From: Turnera subulata
Taxonomy: Eukaryota; Streptophyta; Magnoliopsida; Malpighiales; Passifloraceae
DNA: 64,000 nt
Assembly (NCBI GenBank): GCA_028386065.3
Contig: JAKUCV010004788.1
Span: 44,399 to 108,398 of the forward strand
Direction: 5' to 3'
Shown here piece after piece: positions 30,370-41,504 of the stretch. Within the stretch, counting starts at the first letter, position 1, and every line of letters starts with the position of its first letter. The position numbers and the translations under genes were made by a program. The notes under the pieces were generated by a model, which saw nothing but the letters and a program-made list of their open reading frames with translations, did not search any database and was not told where the DNA came from.

Positions 30370-32195
30370 TTAAATTATTGTAGACTCAAGAATGCCAAGT
30401 TCAGTACGAATGCGAAAGAATGACTCTTGCTCCAAGGGTTTTGTAAAAATGTCTGCTAATTGAAATTTTGTGTCCACAAATTCAATAGCTATGTCTCCCT
30501 TGAGAACATGATCTCTAATAAAGTGATGTCTAATGTCAATATGTTTAGTACTTGAGTGTAAGATTGGATTTTTAGTTAGACTTATGGCACTAGTATTGTC
30601 ACACCTAAGAGGAATGTGATTGATGTTAAGACCATAATCCTCTAATTGTTGTTTCATCCAAATGATTTGAGCACAACAACTACCAGCTGCATTGTATTCT
30701 GCCTTGGTGGTGGATAATGCTACACTAGCTTATTTCTTACTAAACCAAGAAACTAAGGAGCTCCCGAGTAAGTGACAAGTTCCACTAGTACTCTTACGAT
30801 CAAGTTTGCATCCTGCAAAGTCTGAGTCGGAATAGCCCATGAGTTGAAGTGTAGAACCTTTAGGATACCATAGTCCAACATTAATTGTGCCTATTAGGTA
30901 TTTCATAATTCTTTTAATTGCCTTAAGATGAGACTCTTTTGGGCATGCTTGATACCTAGAACATAAACAAACGCTAAACATAATGTCCGGCCTGCTTGCA
31001 GTTAAGTAGAGAAGGGATCCGATCATACCTCGATATTTTTTGACCTCAACTTCCTTACCTTTCTCATCCTTGTCTAGAAGTACAGAAGTGCTCATAGGTG
31101 TGGCCATTTCCTTTGATCCGTCCATTTCAAAGCGCTTAAGCAATTCCTTGCAATACTTTGATTGTGAGATGAATGTGCCTTCCTTCGTTTGTTTGACTTG
31201 CAGTCCCAAAAAGAAAGTCAATTCACCCATCATGGACATCTCAAATTCGCTGGTCATCATAGCAAAGGATTCCTTGCACAAGGATATGTTAGTAGCACCA
31301 AAAATGATGTCATCTACATAAATTTGTACTAAGAGGATGTCATTGTTTTTACTTTTAATAAAGAGTGTAGTATCCACCTTTTTCCTTTTGAACCATTGTC
31401 CAAAAAAAATTTGCTCAAGCGTTCATACCAAGCTCTAGGAGCTTGCTTAAGACTATAGAGTGCTTTCTTAAGTTTGAATACATGATCAGGAAATGCATGA
31501 TCTTCAAAGCCTGGGGGTTGATTAACATACACTTCTTCTTGAATGAAGCCATTTAGAAATGCACTTTTAACATCCATTTGATACAGCTTAAAGTCGATTG
31601 ACAATGCAAATGCAAGCAATAAGCGAATGGCTTCTAATCGTGCAACTGGTGCATATGTTTCTTCAAAATCGATTCCCTCTTCTTGATTATAAACTTTTGC
31701 TACTAACATAGCTTTATTTCTAGTTATTATGCCATTTTCATCTAATTTATTTCTAAACACCCATTTCGTGCCAATTATTGTATGATCAATAGGCCTTGGA
31801 ACCAATTTCCAAACATCATTACGTTTGAATTGGTTTAGCTCTTCTTGCATAGCCAAGGTCCAATGTTCATCATTAATTGCTTCAGAAATGGTTGTTGGCT
31901 CAATTTGTGAAACAACTGGCATGTGACTTACAGTATCTCTAAGGGTATTGCGAGTACTTACACCGCGGTTGATATCACCAATTACGGTTTCAAGAGGATG
32001 GTCTTTCGATTCTCGCCATCCTCTAGGGAGTTCTTGGTTGACATCAACCGTTGTTTCTTCCGCGTTTGATCTGTCTTTGGGTGAGTGACTTAGCTCTTCT
32101 TCTTCTTTGTCGCCCAAGGATATCTTCTCAAGTGTACCTACAAGATCATCACAAAAGTCCTTTCTCGCCAAGCGAGTATCATTTTCTGCAAACAC
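30370..32195 (-). pseudogene. SIRE-like pol: reverse transcriptase and RNase H
   Basis: The minus-strand frame 32195-31329 contains the copia RT start: [55 protein letters not shown]. After a frameshift near 31380 the frame 31377-30730 continues with QIYVDDIIFGATN (catalytic YVDD) and RKSTSGTCHLLGSSLVSWFS. A TAA at 30730 is followed in the same frame by RNase H (CDNTSAISLTKNPI, HIDIRHHFIRD, LADIFTKPLE) to the stop at 30370. The enzyme copied element RNA into DNA. With at least one frameshift and one stop it is broken. Confidence 0.9.
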
Positions 32196-33452
32196 AACAT
32201 GAGGGATTCTTCAACATTTAAAGTGCGTTTATTGAAGACTCGATACGCTTTGTTGCGCAATGAATAACCGAGAAAGATGCCTTCATCAGAGTTTGCATCG
32301 AATTTTCCCAAATTGTCTTTCCCATTATTATGAACAAAACATTTGCATCCAAATACTTGTAAATGAGAAATGTTTTCTTCCCTTGTATAATTCATAGGGC
32401 GTTTTCATGAGTATTGGCCTAATGATTGCTCGATTTAACACATAGCAGGCCGTACCCACTGCATCAGCCCAGAAAAACTTAGAAATTTTAACCTCATTGA
32501 GCATTGTTCTTGCCATTTCCTCAAGACACCGATTCTTGCGTTCAACAACACCATTTTGTTGTGGCATCCGAGGGGCTGAGAAGTCATGCTCAATGCCATG
32601 TTTATCATAAAAAGTTGAAAATTGATTGTTTTCGAATTCACCTCCATGATCACTTCTAATGCAAGCAATTGAACAATCTTTTTCATTTTGAACTTTCTTT
32701 AGAAAGCTCTTGAAAACATTAAATACTTCACTTTTATGTGTAAGAAATAAGGTCCAAGTGTATCTTGTGTAATCATCAACAATTACAAAGACATAATAGT
32801 TAGCTCCAAAGCTTTTGGTTTGTGAGGGTCCAAAGAGATCCATGTGCAAAAGTTGAAGTGGTCTAGATGTTGAGACGACGTTCTTGGAATTGAACGAAGC
32901 TCTCACTTGCTTCCCCTTTTGACATGCATCACATATAGAATCCTTCTCAAATTTAATCTTTGGAATACCAACCACTAAGTCTTGAGTCACCAATTTGTTT
33001 AATATCTTCATATTAATGTGAGCTATTCTACGATGCCATAACCACATATCATCTTCTTTGCTCATTAGACATTTTGAAAACTCTGATGAGGACTCTTCCA
33101 AGTTAACCATATAAATGTTGTCAATTCTATCACCATGTAGAATGATCTTATTATCACTTAGACGTTCTACAGTGCATGACTTGGAATCAAAAATCACACG
33201 ATTTCCCTTGTCACATAATTGACTTATGCTCAAGAGATTGTGTTTAAGACCTTTAACAAGTAAAACATTATCAATGGAGGAAGATTCATTTTTACCAACC
33301 GAGCCAATGTCGATGATCTTTCCTTTGTTGTTGTCTCCAAAGACAACGTTTCCTCCATTTGATGGCTTAATTTGTAGGAACTTGGATGCTTCTCCGGTCA
33401 TGTGCTTGGAGCATCCGCTATCAAGGCACCAAAGTACACTTGATGCCTTCAA
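32138..33452 (-). pseudogene. SIRE-like pol: protease, GAG-pre-integrase and integrase
   Basis: From 33452 (open back from the first Leu/Met): protease WCLDSGCSKHMTG; GAG-pre-integrase WHRRIAHIN; zinc region with CDACQKGK; integrase core with HMDLFGP, DDYTRYTW, RSDHGGEF, PQQNGVVERKNR. A frameshift near 32390 moves the remainder (VFGCKCFVHNNGK, GIFLGYS, down to 32138) into another frame. The integrase core Asp, Asp and Glu positions are visible. Cleaves Gag-Pol and inserts element DNA. Confidence 0.88.
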
Positions 33453-33471
33453 GCATACCTACAAAAGCAAA

Positions 33472-35226
33472 TCAATGAGATTTTGGTACCCAAATCTTCT
33501 TGGGTCCTTGAGTGTTAGGAGCATAGCGGTAATGAGCTTCTTCTGGCGCCCAATGCCTGTGCCTAGTAAAGCAAACGGGAGCAATATGTCCTATTCTATT
33601 GCAATAATGACAAATGACATTTGGATTATGCATCCTTCTAGGTTGATAATAGTTACTATGTTGCCTATGTTCGTGCACTTTACTCACCTTGTTTTCCTTA
33701 AATTGAACCTTAGGTTTCCTAGGTTTAGTCTCAATTTTTTTTCTTCTTAGGCTCATTTTTGAATCCTACTCCATGTTTGGTTGATTGCAAATTATCTAAG
33801 AGAGAATTCAAGTTCTTTTGAGGGGTGTTAAATTTCTTTAGTGTTGTTTCAAGTTCATTAACTCGTTCTTTTAATGTCTCACACGATGAGCACTCCCTAG
33901 TTTTTGTTTCAAGTTCTCCAATTTGTTCCTTTAGTGATTTGCATGATGCACATTCCTTAATTGGACTTTCTGGTTTATTAGCACTGTTCTTTCCACAAAA
34001 CTTATTTTCCTCTTTAAGCTTTTCATTTTCATTTGACACTTTCTCCATATCATTCTCTAGAGTTTCAAGTTGTTTCTTTAAGCCCTTACTAGCTCAAGAT
34101 GTCGAAATGTATTTATCATAAAGCTCATTAAATGCATCTTGCAATTCTTCAAAAGTATAAACTTCGCTTGGATGAGAATTACTTACCTCTTCCGGTTCTT
34201 CCTCTCGTGCCATGAGACATAGGTTGGCCATTTCTTCTTCATCACTATCGGATGATTCATCGCCGGAATCGCCTCCCCAAGAGATGTATGCCCTTTGCTA
34301 CTTGTAGGGCTTCTTTTCTTTTCCCCCCTTTGCCTTGGGGCACTTAGGCTTGATGTGGCCAACCTCTCCACATCCATAGCACTTAGGTGGACCGGACATC
34401 TTCCTTCCTTTCCTTTCAAATTCTTTCTTCATGAATTTGTGTATTTTACCGGTGACAAGTCCGAGTTCTTGATCGTCATCGCTAGAGTCCGATTCAGTGA
34501 GCTCTTGCGTCTTGGAGGTGGAAGCTTTGAGAGCTATGTTCTTCTTCTTTGGTTCCTGTAAAGAGGGTTTAAGAATAGTAGTTTCATAGGTTAGAAGAAT
34601 ACCTCTAAGACTGTCAATGGTTGTGTTCGATGTCCCGTTGTTTTCATAGATTGCGTCGGCTTTAGAACGCCATTCGGGAGTGAGGCATCTAAGAACTTTT
34701 CTGACCAAGTCCTTGTCGGAGTAGACCTTCTTGAGAGCATGAAGGTTGTTTACAATTTTAGAAAATTGTTCGAACATCTCCTCTATTCCCTCGTTCTCCT
34801 TCATTCGAAAGAGTTCGTAATCTGCAGTGAGGGAGTCGATTTTGGCCTCTCGGACTTGATCGGTTCCTTCGTAGGTGACCTCCAGCTTAACCACATTTCT
34901 TTTGCGGTTGTACAGCAAGAGATTTTCCGGTAATCATCTCGGTTCACTGCACAATAGAGCATGTTGATTGATTTGGCGTTGTTTTCAACTATCGTAATAT
35001 CTGCAGCGTTATACTCCTCCTCCATCTTTGGCACTGTGATTTCACCAACTTTCTTCGTCGGAATTTGCTCTCCAATCTTCATGATTCGCCAAAGAGCATA
35101 GTTGTTAGATTGGAGGAAAATTCTCATCCTCTCCTTCTAGTAGCTGTAATTAGTGCCATCAAAGAGCGGTGGACGAGTGGTCGATTGTCCTTCGAAGAGT
35201 CCTGCATAATTACTTGAAGAAGCCAT
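33472..35226 (-). pseudogene. SIRE-like gag
   Basis: ATG at 35226 (MASSSNYAGLFEG), 42 bp after the primer site. A TAG replaces an expected Trp about 30 codons in. A frameshift near 34910 separates the capsid parts (LQSNNYALWRIMK; VTYEGTDQVREAKIDSL). Then come a CCHC knuckle CYGCGEVGHIKPKC (near 34350), an acidic region, a long coiled-coil region (34048-33750) with CASCKSLKEQIGELE and CSSCETLKERVNELE repeats, and a second knuckle CHYCNRIGHIAPVC (33600). It ends at KKIWVPKSH before a stop, the usual end of SIRE gag. Pol starts just after in another frame. Confidence 0.88.
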
Positions 35227-35267
35227 GGAAAGTTTCTCTCAAACGATTAAGTCTTTCAGAGAGTTAG

Positions 35268-35279
35268 GCTCCGCTACCA
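35268..35279 (-). other. Primer binding site of SIRE-like element
   Basis: Minus strand TGGTAGCGGAGC starts 2 nt after the 5' LTR end (TCTAACA). Identical to the 12-mer at 761-772. Confidence 0.75.
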
Positions 35280-35812
35280 ATTGTTAGACACAGAAGGCTT
35301 AAGCTAGAGGGGGGGTGAATAGCTTATGACCTAAAACCGAAAATATTTGCAGGAAGTAAATGCGGAATAGAAAGAATGTGAGACACAAGGATTTTTATAC
35401 TGGTTCACACACAACTAATTTGTGGCTAATCCAGTCCTTCAAGGTTCACTTGAAGAGTTCACTATCTAGTTTAAGCTTCCGGGTGCTTAACAAACCGTTC
35501 ACAACCTAGGAATTCTAATCACAAGAATCGTAAACCTGAGAGTTCAAGTCACATGAACCTCAACACTCTTGTTTGAAGATACCTCACTTCAAGACTTCTC
35601 TCAAGGGAATAAACCTCCCTTATAGTGTGTTACAACACTCTCAATTTCTCAAACAAAACTCTCTTGAAGAGTGGGTATGAGTACAAATGAAAGCTTAATG
35701 AAGCAACTCTATAATCTCACAAGATATTAGCGCAAAAATTGATTGAATGATTTTCAAATGAATGCTTGAATGTATGAAGGGTTGATTAATTAAAAGAGAG
35801 GTTTAAAGCCTC

Positions 35813-35820
35813 TATTTATA
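35813..35820 (-). promoter_or_regulatory. LTR TATA box (5' LTR)
   Basis: Minus strand GCTATAAATAGAGG, presumed promoter of gag-pol RNA. The palindrome array starts 97 bp upstream. Confidence 0.75.
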
Positions 35821-35916
35821 GCTTCAAAAACTCATATGGTCGTTGGGGACAAGTTCTGAAACCTTTTAGACAAGATAGCATGCTTGGTGGAAAAAGTTGT
35901 TTGATTCCAACAGCAC

Positions 35917-36283
35917 AACATCGATGTTGGTTATCACAACATCGATGTTTAGCCGTTGGATTTGAATAATTGAGCCAACGGCTAGTACAACATCGATGTT
36001 TGCTTCCTCAACATCGATGTTTTAAGTCCCAACATCGATGTTTTCTGATCCAACATCGATGTTTTGGCGCTTCGCAAAATTATGTTTGAAAAAACAATTG
36101 TCACAACATCGATGTTGAGAAGCCAACATCGATGTTTCGGCACTTCTGCCAAATTCAGAAAATACTTGGAAAAGCACAACATCGATGTTTAAAAGCCAAC
36201 ATCGATGTTTTGGCACTTCTGCCAAATTTTGAGAAGACTTGAAAACATAGAACATCAATGTTTTTGGACACAACATCGATGTT
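35917..36283. repeat. AACATCGATGTT array in 5' LTR (12 copies)
   Basis: Starts: 35917, 35938, 35989, 36010, 36031, 36052, 36105, 36125, 36178, 36198, 36251 (variant AACATCAATGTT) and 36272. Spacing within runs is 20-21 bp; the last three pairs repeat every 73 bp. Confidence 0.93.
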
Positions 36284-36581
36284 TAGGACTCAAGGAACAA
36301 TTTTATGACATATATGATTAATGAATGCATGAAGGAAAACGATTTTTGGTTTGAGCTAACAACTTGGAAGATTTGAGTTACCATTTACAGGAAGTTCTAA
36401 TAGATAATTCCTATATTTCTTCATCCTTGTTGCTTCAATCCTTGTACTCCTTTCACTTTAGACTTTTGCTTCTTTGATTGGTTTCTTTTTGCTTCAAGGT
36501 TGTCATCAATTGAGCTATGGTTGGTTTGTCATCATCAAAACCCTGAAATGAGACAATGACGAATGAGTTCTAAGAATTTCC

Positions 36582-36980
36582 TGTTCCAAAAGTTTCTTGG
36601 AAAATGAAGGAGAGGAAAAAAGAAGGATAGGAAAGAAGAAAAATCCGAAAACACTTTGGAGCAAGTCGAGGAGCAACCAAACAGGTAAGGAAGATCAACC
36701 TAGGGATTAGTTGAGGCTTAGGAATCGAAAAACTAGGTCGAACTTCTAGATTTCAACACTCACCAATTTGAAGGTGTTGCAATAATTGAGAACAAGCTTT
36801 ATGGAGAGATTCTGAAGAATTTCGTTGAAAGATTTTATTGATTTTCTGATGATATCATAAGGTAGAAATACACCACTACTTTTACAAATAGAAAGAATGA
36901 AATATTATTAAAATTAGGAATCCTAAAACCATATACTCCAAGTAATTTTTTTTCCTTTTCAATACGTAAGTCAGTCAACA
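36582..36980 (-). repeat. Putative 3' LTR of an older copia element
   Basis: Minus strand begins TGTTGACTGACTTACG right after the polypurine tract TTGAGGGGGAG (plus 36981-36991, CTCCCCCTCAA). A matching end GGAACA is suggested at 36582. The first boundary is firm; the second is a guess because the other LTR is missing. Confidence 0.5.
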
Positions 36981-36987
36981 CTCCCCC

Positions 36988-37929
36988 TCAAGTTGGTGCA
37001 AAGAGATCGCACGTGCCCGACTTACAAACTAACTGATGATAAGTTTTGTTTTCAAGTCTCTTCGTAAAAACATCAGCCAATTGATTGTTCGAAAAGACAT
37101 GGAAGATGTCAAGAACTCTAGATGTTAACTTCTCGTTAATGAGGTGCCGATCAACTTCAATATGCTTCGTTCGATTATGTTGCACAAGATTATGGGCTGT
37201 ACTGATAGCGGCTTTGTTGTCACAGTAAAGAGATAATTTGTTGTTTTGGGATAACTTCAGTTCCTCCATTAGCTTCTTCAGCCATAAGAGTTCACAAACC
37301 CTTTATGCCACAACTCTATATTCTACTTCAGCACTTGATCTAACAACTGCAATCTGTTTTTTACTTCTCCAAGTGATCAAGTTGCCTCCAACATGTGTAC
37401 AATAACCAGTTGTAGACCTTCTATCACCTGGTGATCTAGTCTAGTCAACATCAGTGAATGCTTCTATATGAAGATGATCATGCTTGGAAAATCAAAGTTC
37501 TTTACCTGGTGCAGAATTCAGATACCAAAGTATGCAAAAAACAGCCTACATATGTGAATCTCAAGGATCATGCATGAATTGGCTCACAAAACTGATCGCA
37601 TATGCTATATCTGGTCTAGTTTGCAAGAGAAAAATGTGTTTCCCAACAAGTCTCTGACACCTCTCTTTATAAACTAGTTCGCCAACTCATGCTTGCAACT
37701 TGTGATTGCTTTCAATAGAGGATTCTTCTAGTCTACAGCCTAGTATTCTTTTTTCCTCTTAGAGATCCAAAATATACTTCCTTTGGGATATAAAGTTCCC
37801 TTTTAGATCTTACTACTTCAAAACCTAAAAAGTGTTGCAACTTCCCAAGTTCTTTGATCTCAAAGTCTTGTGCTAACTCCTCCTTGAGCCTAATCATCTC
37901 TTCCTTATCATCTCCTGTCACCACAATAT
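36988..37929 (-). pseudogene. Older copia element: RNase H and RT end
   Basis: On the minus strand: KLSLYCDNKAAISTAHN, HIEVDRHLINEKL and LADVFTKRLE (37269-36988); SPGDRRSTTGYCTHVGG with ITWRSKKQ (37440-37340); EIKELGKLQHFLGFEV (37860-37800); VVTGDDKEEM just before 37929. Stops and frameshifts are scattered through it. The frame is interrupted at 37929/37930 by the Tekay-like element and resumes at 46613. Confidence 0.88.
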
Positions 37930-39822
37930 TGTCACGCCCCGTCTTAACGTGACCGGACAGGTGCCTTGTGCATTACTAAGCATGCCACAGGGCACCCAAA
38001 GGCCTACATTAAACAGTGGGCAGAAGCTAGCCCGACGGGCATCTAACCAAAATGCGCAGCAAACGTCAACGTGAGCATCACATGTTAAAGTACGAAATTA
38101 AGGGCACAACAACCACACTCTATTATACATCAGGTCTGTACATTAAGTGGGGCGCTAAGTGAGTTGTTTCAGCCAACTATTCTCATATACACAAGCAGTT
38201 TTGGTCAAGTACCCATTGACTAACAAAGTACGCCTCTCGGGCCTTCCCTCACTAAGCTAGTCAGCTCCTTGCCCTGAAACAAAAGGGTGGAAAGAGGGGG
38301 AGGGTGAGTCCACTGACTCAATAAGCCGGTGATCACACAAGTAACAGCAGTGACACTAACTAGCAGCTATAACACCCAACAGCTAAACATCAACGCACCG
38401 TGATCAGCCCACGGGTAAGCTATCGTGAAGATGCACTAGGCCTACCTGCATGGTCTGGTAGCCCCGCCAACAATGTTACTCCTTAGCCCACAGCCACGGG
38501 AAGTGCTTGTGACTTGCTACCAAACCAGACACGGCGACTAGCACAACACCACCACAATCTCATATAACCAGGCAGCCCAGGGGCACTGCGAGGTTCATCA
38601 TCAATACCATCTTATGCATGTCCCATGATGCAAGTGTTATGCATGAAATGCACAACCCGAATATCGGACTCATCAACAAGCCAAGCGATATCATCTTTCA
38701 TCAATTTGCACCATTGGTGCCATCAATAAGCGTATTGGAGCTATTAATCAGCAAGCAAGCATCATCAACCATCACATTCATGACAACCAAACTTACTCAG
38801 ACTTAGGCCTCACTAGGCCCTTCCCCTTCCTTTGGTGCTCCTGGGTTTCTAGCACCTGCCACACACAACCAAGCATCAATAGAAAGCACAGCAACACAAA
38901 GCATTAAATAGGAACTCATATAAGTTAGCCTACACACCAACTGGCCAAGCTAGACCAATCGGTTAACACCAATGCTTGCATTGGCGCATCAACCCTAGTC
39001 ATCAGCCCTAACCAGGTGCATTAGCACAAGTATTTGGGCACTTGTTAGACCTACACCCCAACAGGTTTCCCTATCCAAGCCTACTAGGCACTGGAAAGTG
39101 CAATTAGCCCCCTGTAAGGACAACTGGGCGCACCCAGCGCACCAATTGGCCTCCAGCGGCACCAATTGTGCATCAATTCAACCAAACAACGCCCAGACCT
39201 CAGCCAAAGCCTTCCCACATAGCAATCACCTAATAACAAAGCCTCAGAAATCCTACCAAACCAAGCTTACTCACTGTCTAAGCCAGCAACACACTAGACA
39301 AGCCTATTGGCACCAAATCAAGCATGAATCTTAACCCAGCTACTTACCCCACCTTCTTTTGTGTGAGAGTGTCTTGGGAAATCTTGAGAAAGGCTGAGTC
39401 CTTCTCTCCAGATCTCTCTTCACGTTTTGGCAGAAATGAGGGAGTGAGGGGCTAGCTTGGGCAGATTAGGCTAAGGCAAGTAGGTGACTAAGCAGCCACT
39501 TGCTGCCTTTGCTCCCAAATTCTGCCACCAAGCCTTAGCACCTCTCCACCTCATGCTTATTTTTCAACCAACAGAGCCAAGCCAGCTCGCCTCAACTCAG
39601 CCCACACTTAGTCCTCAATTAGTTTCCCAATCATTGATCACACACACTAATCCACTATTAGGACTAATCACCCGCTAATTATTCCATCCGAGTCAAATGC
39701 TAGTCAACCGAAGCCAACAGCTAGCCCACTCAATCAATTGCTGGCCAATTGCACCAGCTCCTATGCCAGCACCATTCCTCATCAAGTAAACACATAGTGC
39801 ATCAATTACATGGGTTGTCACA
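37930..39822 (-). repeat. 3' LTR of Tekay-like element (1893 bp)
   Basis: Minus strand TGTGACAACCC ... GGGGCGTGACA. Reading frames inside the LTR (for example 39098-39334 and the equivalent 45889-46125) occur in both copies only because the LTRs match. They are not genes. Confidence 0.93.
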
Positions 39823-39840
39823 TCATCTCCCCCTTATGTA
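39823..39840 (-). other. Polypurine tract of Tekay-like element
   Basis: Minus strand ATAAGGGGGAGATGA directly before TGTGACA, with upstream CGAGGACGAA as in chromoviruses. Confidence 0.85.
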
Positions 39841-39859
39841 AAGTTCGTCCTCGAATTTA

Positions 39860-41504
39860 CCTGAAAATAGATGTGGATACTTGTTCAGCATTTCTTTTTC
39901 GGACTCCCAAGTAACCACCTATCCAGAGGCGTCTTCCCATAAAACTTTCACAAAGGCAATCTCTTTGTTATGAAGTTTGCGCACCTCCCTGTCTATTATT
40001 TCTACTGGTTGCGCCCTGTAAGTAAGTTCCTCTCCTAAGACATGTGAGGGATCTGGCAAATATTTCCTTAACAATGATACATGAAACACCGGGTGAATAT
40101 GCGACAAAATCGGGGGCAATGCAAGATGGTACGCCACTGGTCCGACTTTTTCAAGTATTTCAAACGGACCCAGATAACGTGGGCTTAGTCTACCTTTCCT
40201 TCCAAACCGTTGTACCCCTTTTGTGGGCAACACCTTAAGAAATACCATGTACCCAACTGAGAATTCCAATTCCCGTCTCCTATTATCTGCATAGGACTTC
40301 TGCCTACTTTGGGCAGCGGCAAGGTTCTCTTGTGCCACCCTTACTTTCTCGGTCGTTTCCTCAACAATTTCAGGCCCTAGTAATTTCCTGATCCCCACTT
40401 CATTCCAACATATTGGAGTTCTACACCTGCGGCCATACAGTAGTTCATATGGGGCCATACCAATGCTTGAATGGTAACTATTGTTGTAGGCAAATTCAAT
40501 CAACGACAAATATTTATTCCAACCATCTCCGTAACTTAGCACACAAGCTCGTAGCATGTCTTCCAGAATTTGTATCACCCGTTCACTTTGCCCATCTGTT
40601 TGAGGGTGGAATGCAGTACTCAAATCAAGCTGAGTCCCATAGCATGTTGGAAACTTCGCCAAAATTTTGATCTAAATTGAGGGCCTCGATCCGATACTAT
40701 CGAAACGGGTACACCGTGTAGCCTCACAATTTCATCAACATATACTTGTGCTAGCTTCGCAAAATTATAGGTAGTCTTTACTGGAAGAAAATGAGCAGAC
40801 TTGGTCAATCGATCAACAATCACCCATATAGAATCAAGCCCACCTGCAGTCCGTGGTAATCCGCTAACGAAATCCATGGTGATTCTTTCCCACTTCCATT
40901 CTGGAACTTATAAGGGCTGAAGCAATCCCGGTGGTTTTTGATGTTCTCCTTTTACTTGCTGACATATCAGGCATTTGGAGACATAATCGGCCACGTTCCT
41001 CTTCATGTTATTCCACCAGCAATGTGTTATTAAATCATGGTACATTTTGGTGAATCCTGGATGTAAGGTGTATCGGGTTTGGTGTGCTTCTTTTAGAAGT
41101 TTGCTACGGAGATCCCCGACATCAGGAACGTATATTCTTGTACCAAACCTTAGTATGCCATCATCAGTAATCACAAACCCAGCTTGTTCCCCTTGTTTCA
41201 CTTTTTCTTTCCACGATTTAGTTTCAGCATCATCATCTTGAGCCCTTGCAATTTCGTCATTCAAACTTGGACGCACCTGGTAGTGAGCTAACAATGCCCC
41301 TGATGCGGCAACGGCACAATGCAAGCCCTGATCCAGCAAATCATGCCAAGCCCTAACTGTAGGCTTCCTGACCACACTAAGAAGTGCCAAACTGCCAATA
41401 GATTTCCGACTAAGGGCATCAGCCACAACATTGGCTTTTCCTGGATGGTATTTAATGGTACAGTCAGAATCCTTAAGTAACTCAACCCATCTACGCTGCC
41501 TCAA
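39860..41504 (-). pseudogene. Tekay-like pol: RNase H end, integrase, chromodomain
   Basis: Minus strand: RQRRWVELLKDSDC and KANVVADALSRK; integrase zinc region HPGFTKMYHDLITHCWW with CLICQQVK; a TAA near 40905; core MDFVSGLPRT, DRLTKSAHFLPVKT, SDRGPQF (40877-40650); a frameshift near 40650; AFHPQTDGQSERVIQ, FAYNNSYHSSIGMAPYE; then GPFEILEKVGPVAYHL. The final part, PVEIIDREVRKLHNKEI with VKVLWEDASG, looks like the Tekay chromodomain and meets a TAG at 39919, after which the frame reads VVTWESE. Chromodomains direct insertion to heterochromatin. Confidence 0.9.

Larger units (their letters stand above)
35282..36575 (-). repeat. 5' LTR of SIRE-like element (1294 bp)
   Basis: Minus strand begins TCTTAGAACTC (first C/G changed from TGTTAG) and ends GTCTAACA. 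It carries twelve AACATCGATGTT-type palindromes and a TATA box at 35813-35820. It is 135 bp longer than the 3' LTR because it retains five palindromes, with one intervening block containing AGCCGTTGG, that the 3' LTR has lost. Confidence 0.92.
25294..36580 (-). mobile_element. SIRE-like Ty1/copia retrotransposon (with target duplications)
   Basis: The element proper is 25299-36575, flanked by ATTTC at 25294-25298 and 36576-36580. On the minus strand the order is 5' LTR (36575-35282), PBS, gag, protease-integrase, RT-RNase H, a plus-strand accessory gene, a palindrome array, an env-position ORF, polypurine tract, 3' LTR (26457-25299). Gag and pol carry frameshifts and stops, so it is inactive as it stands, but the LTRs are still very similar, so insertion was fairly recent. 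LTRs over 1 kb, gag with coiled coil and two zinc knuckles, and an extra ORF after RNase H place it with the SIRE/Maximus lineage. Confidence 0.92.
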
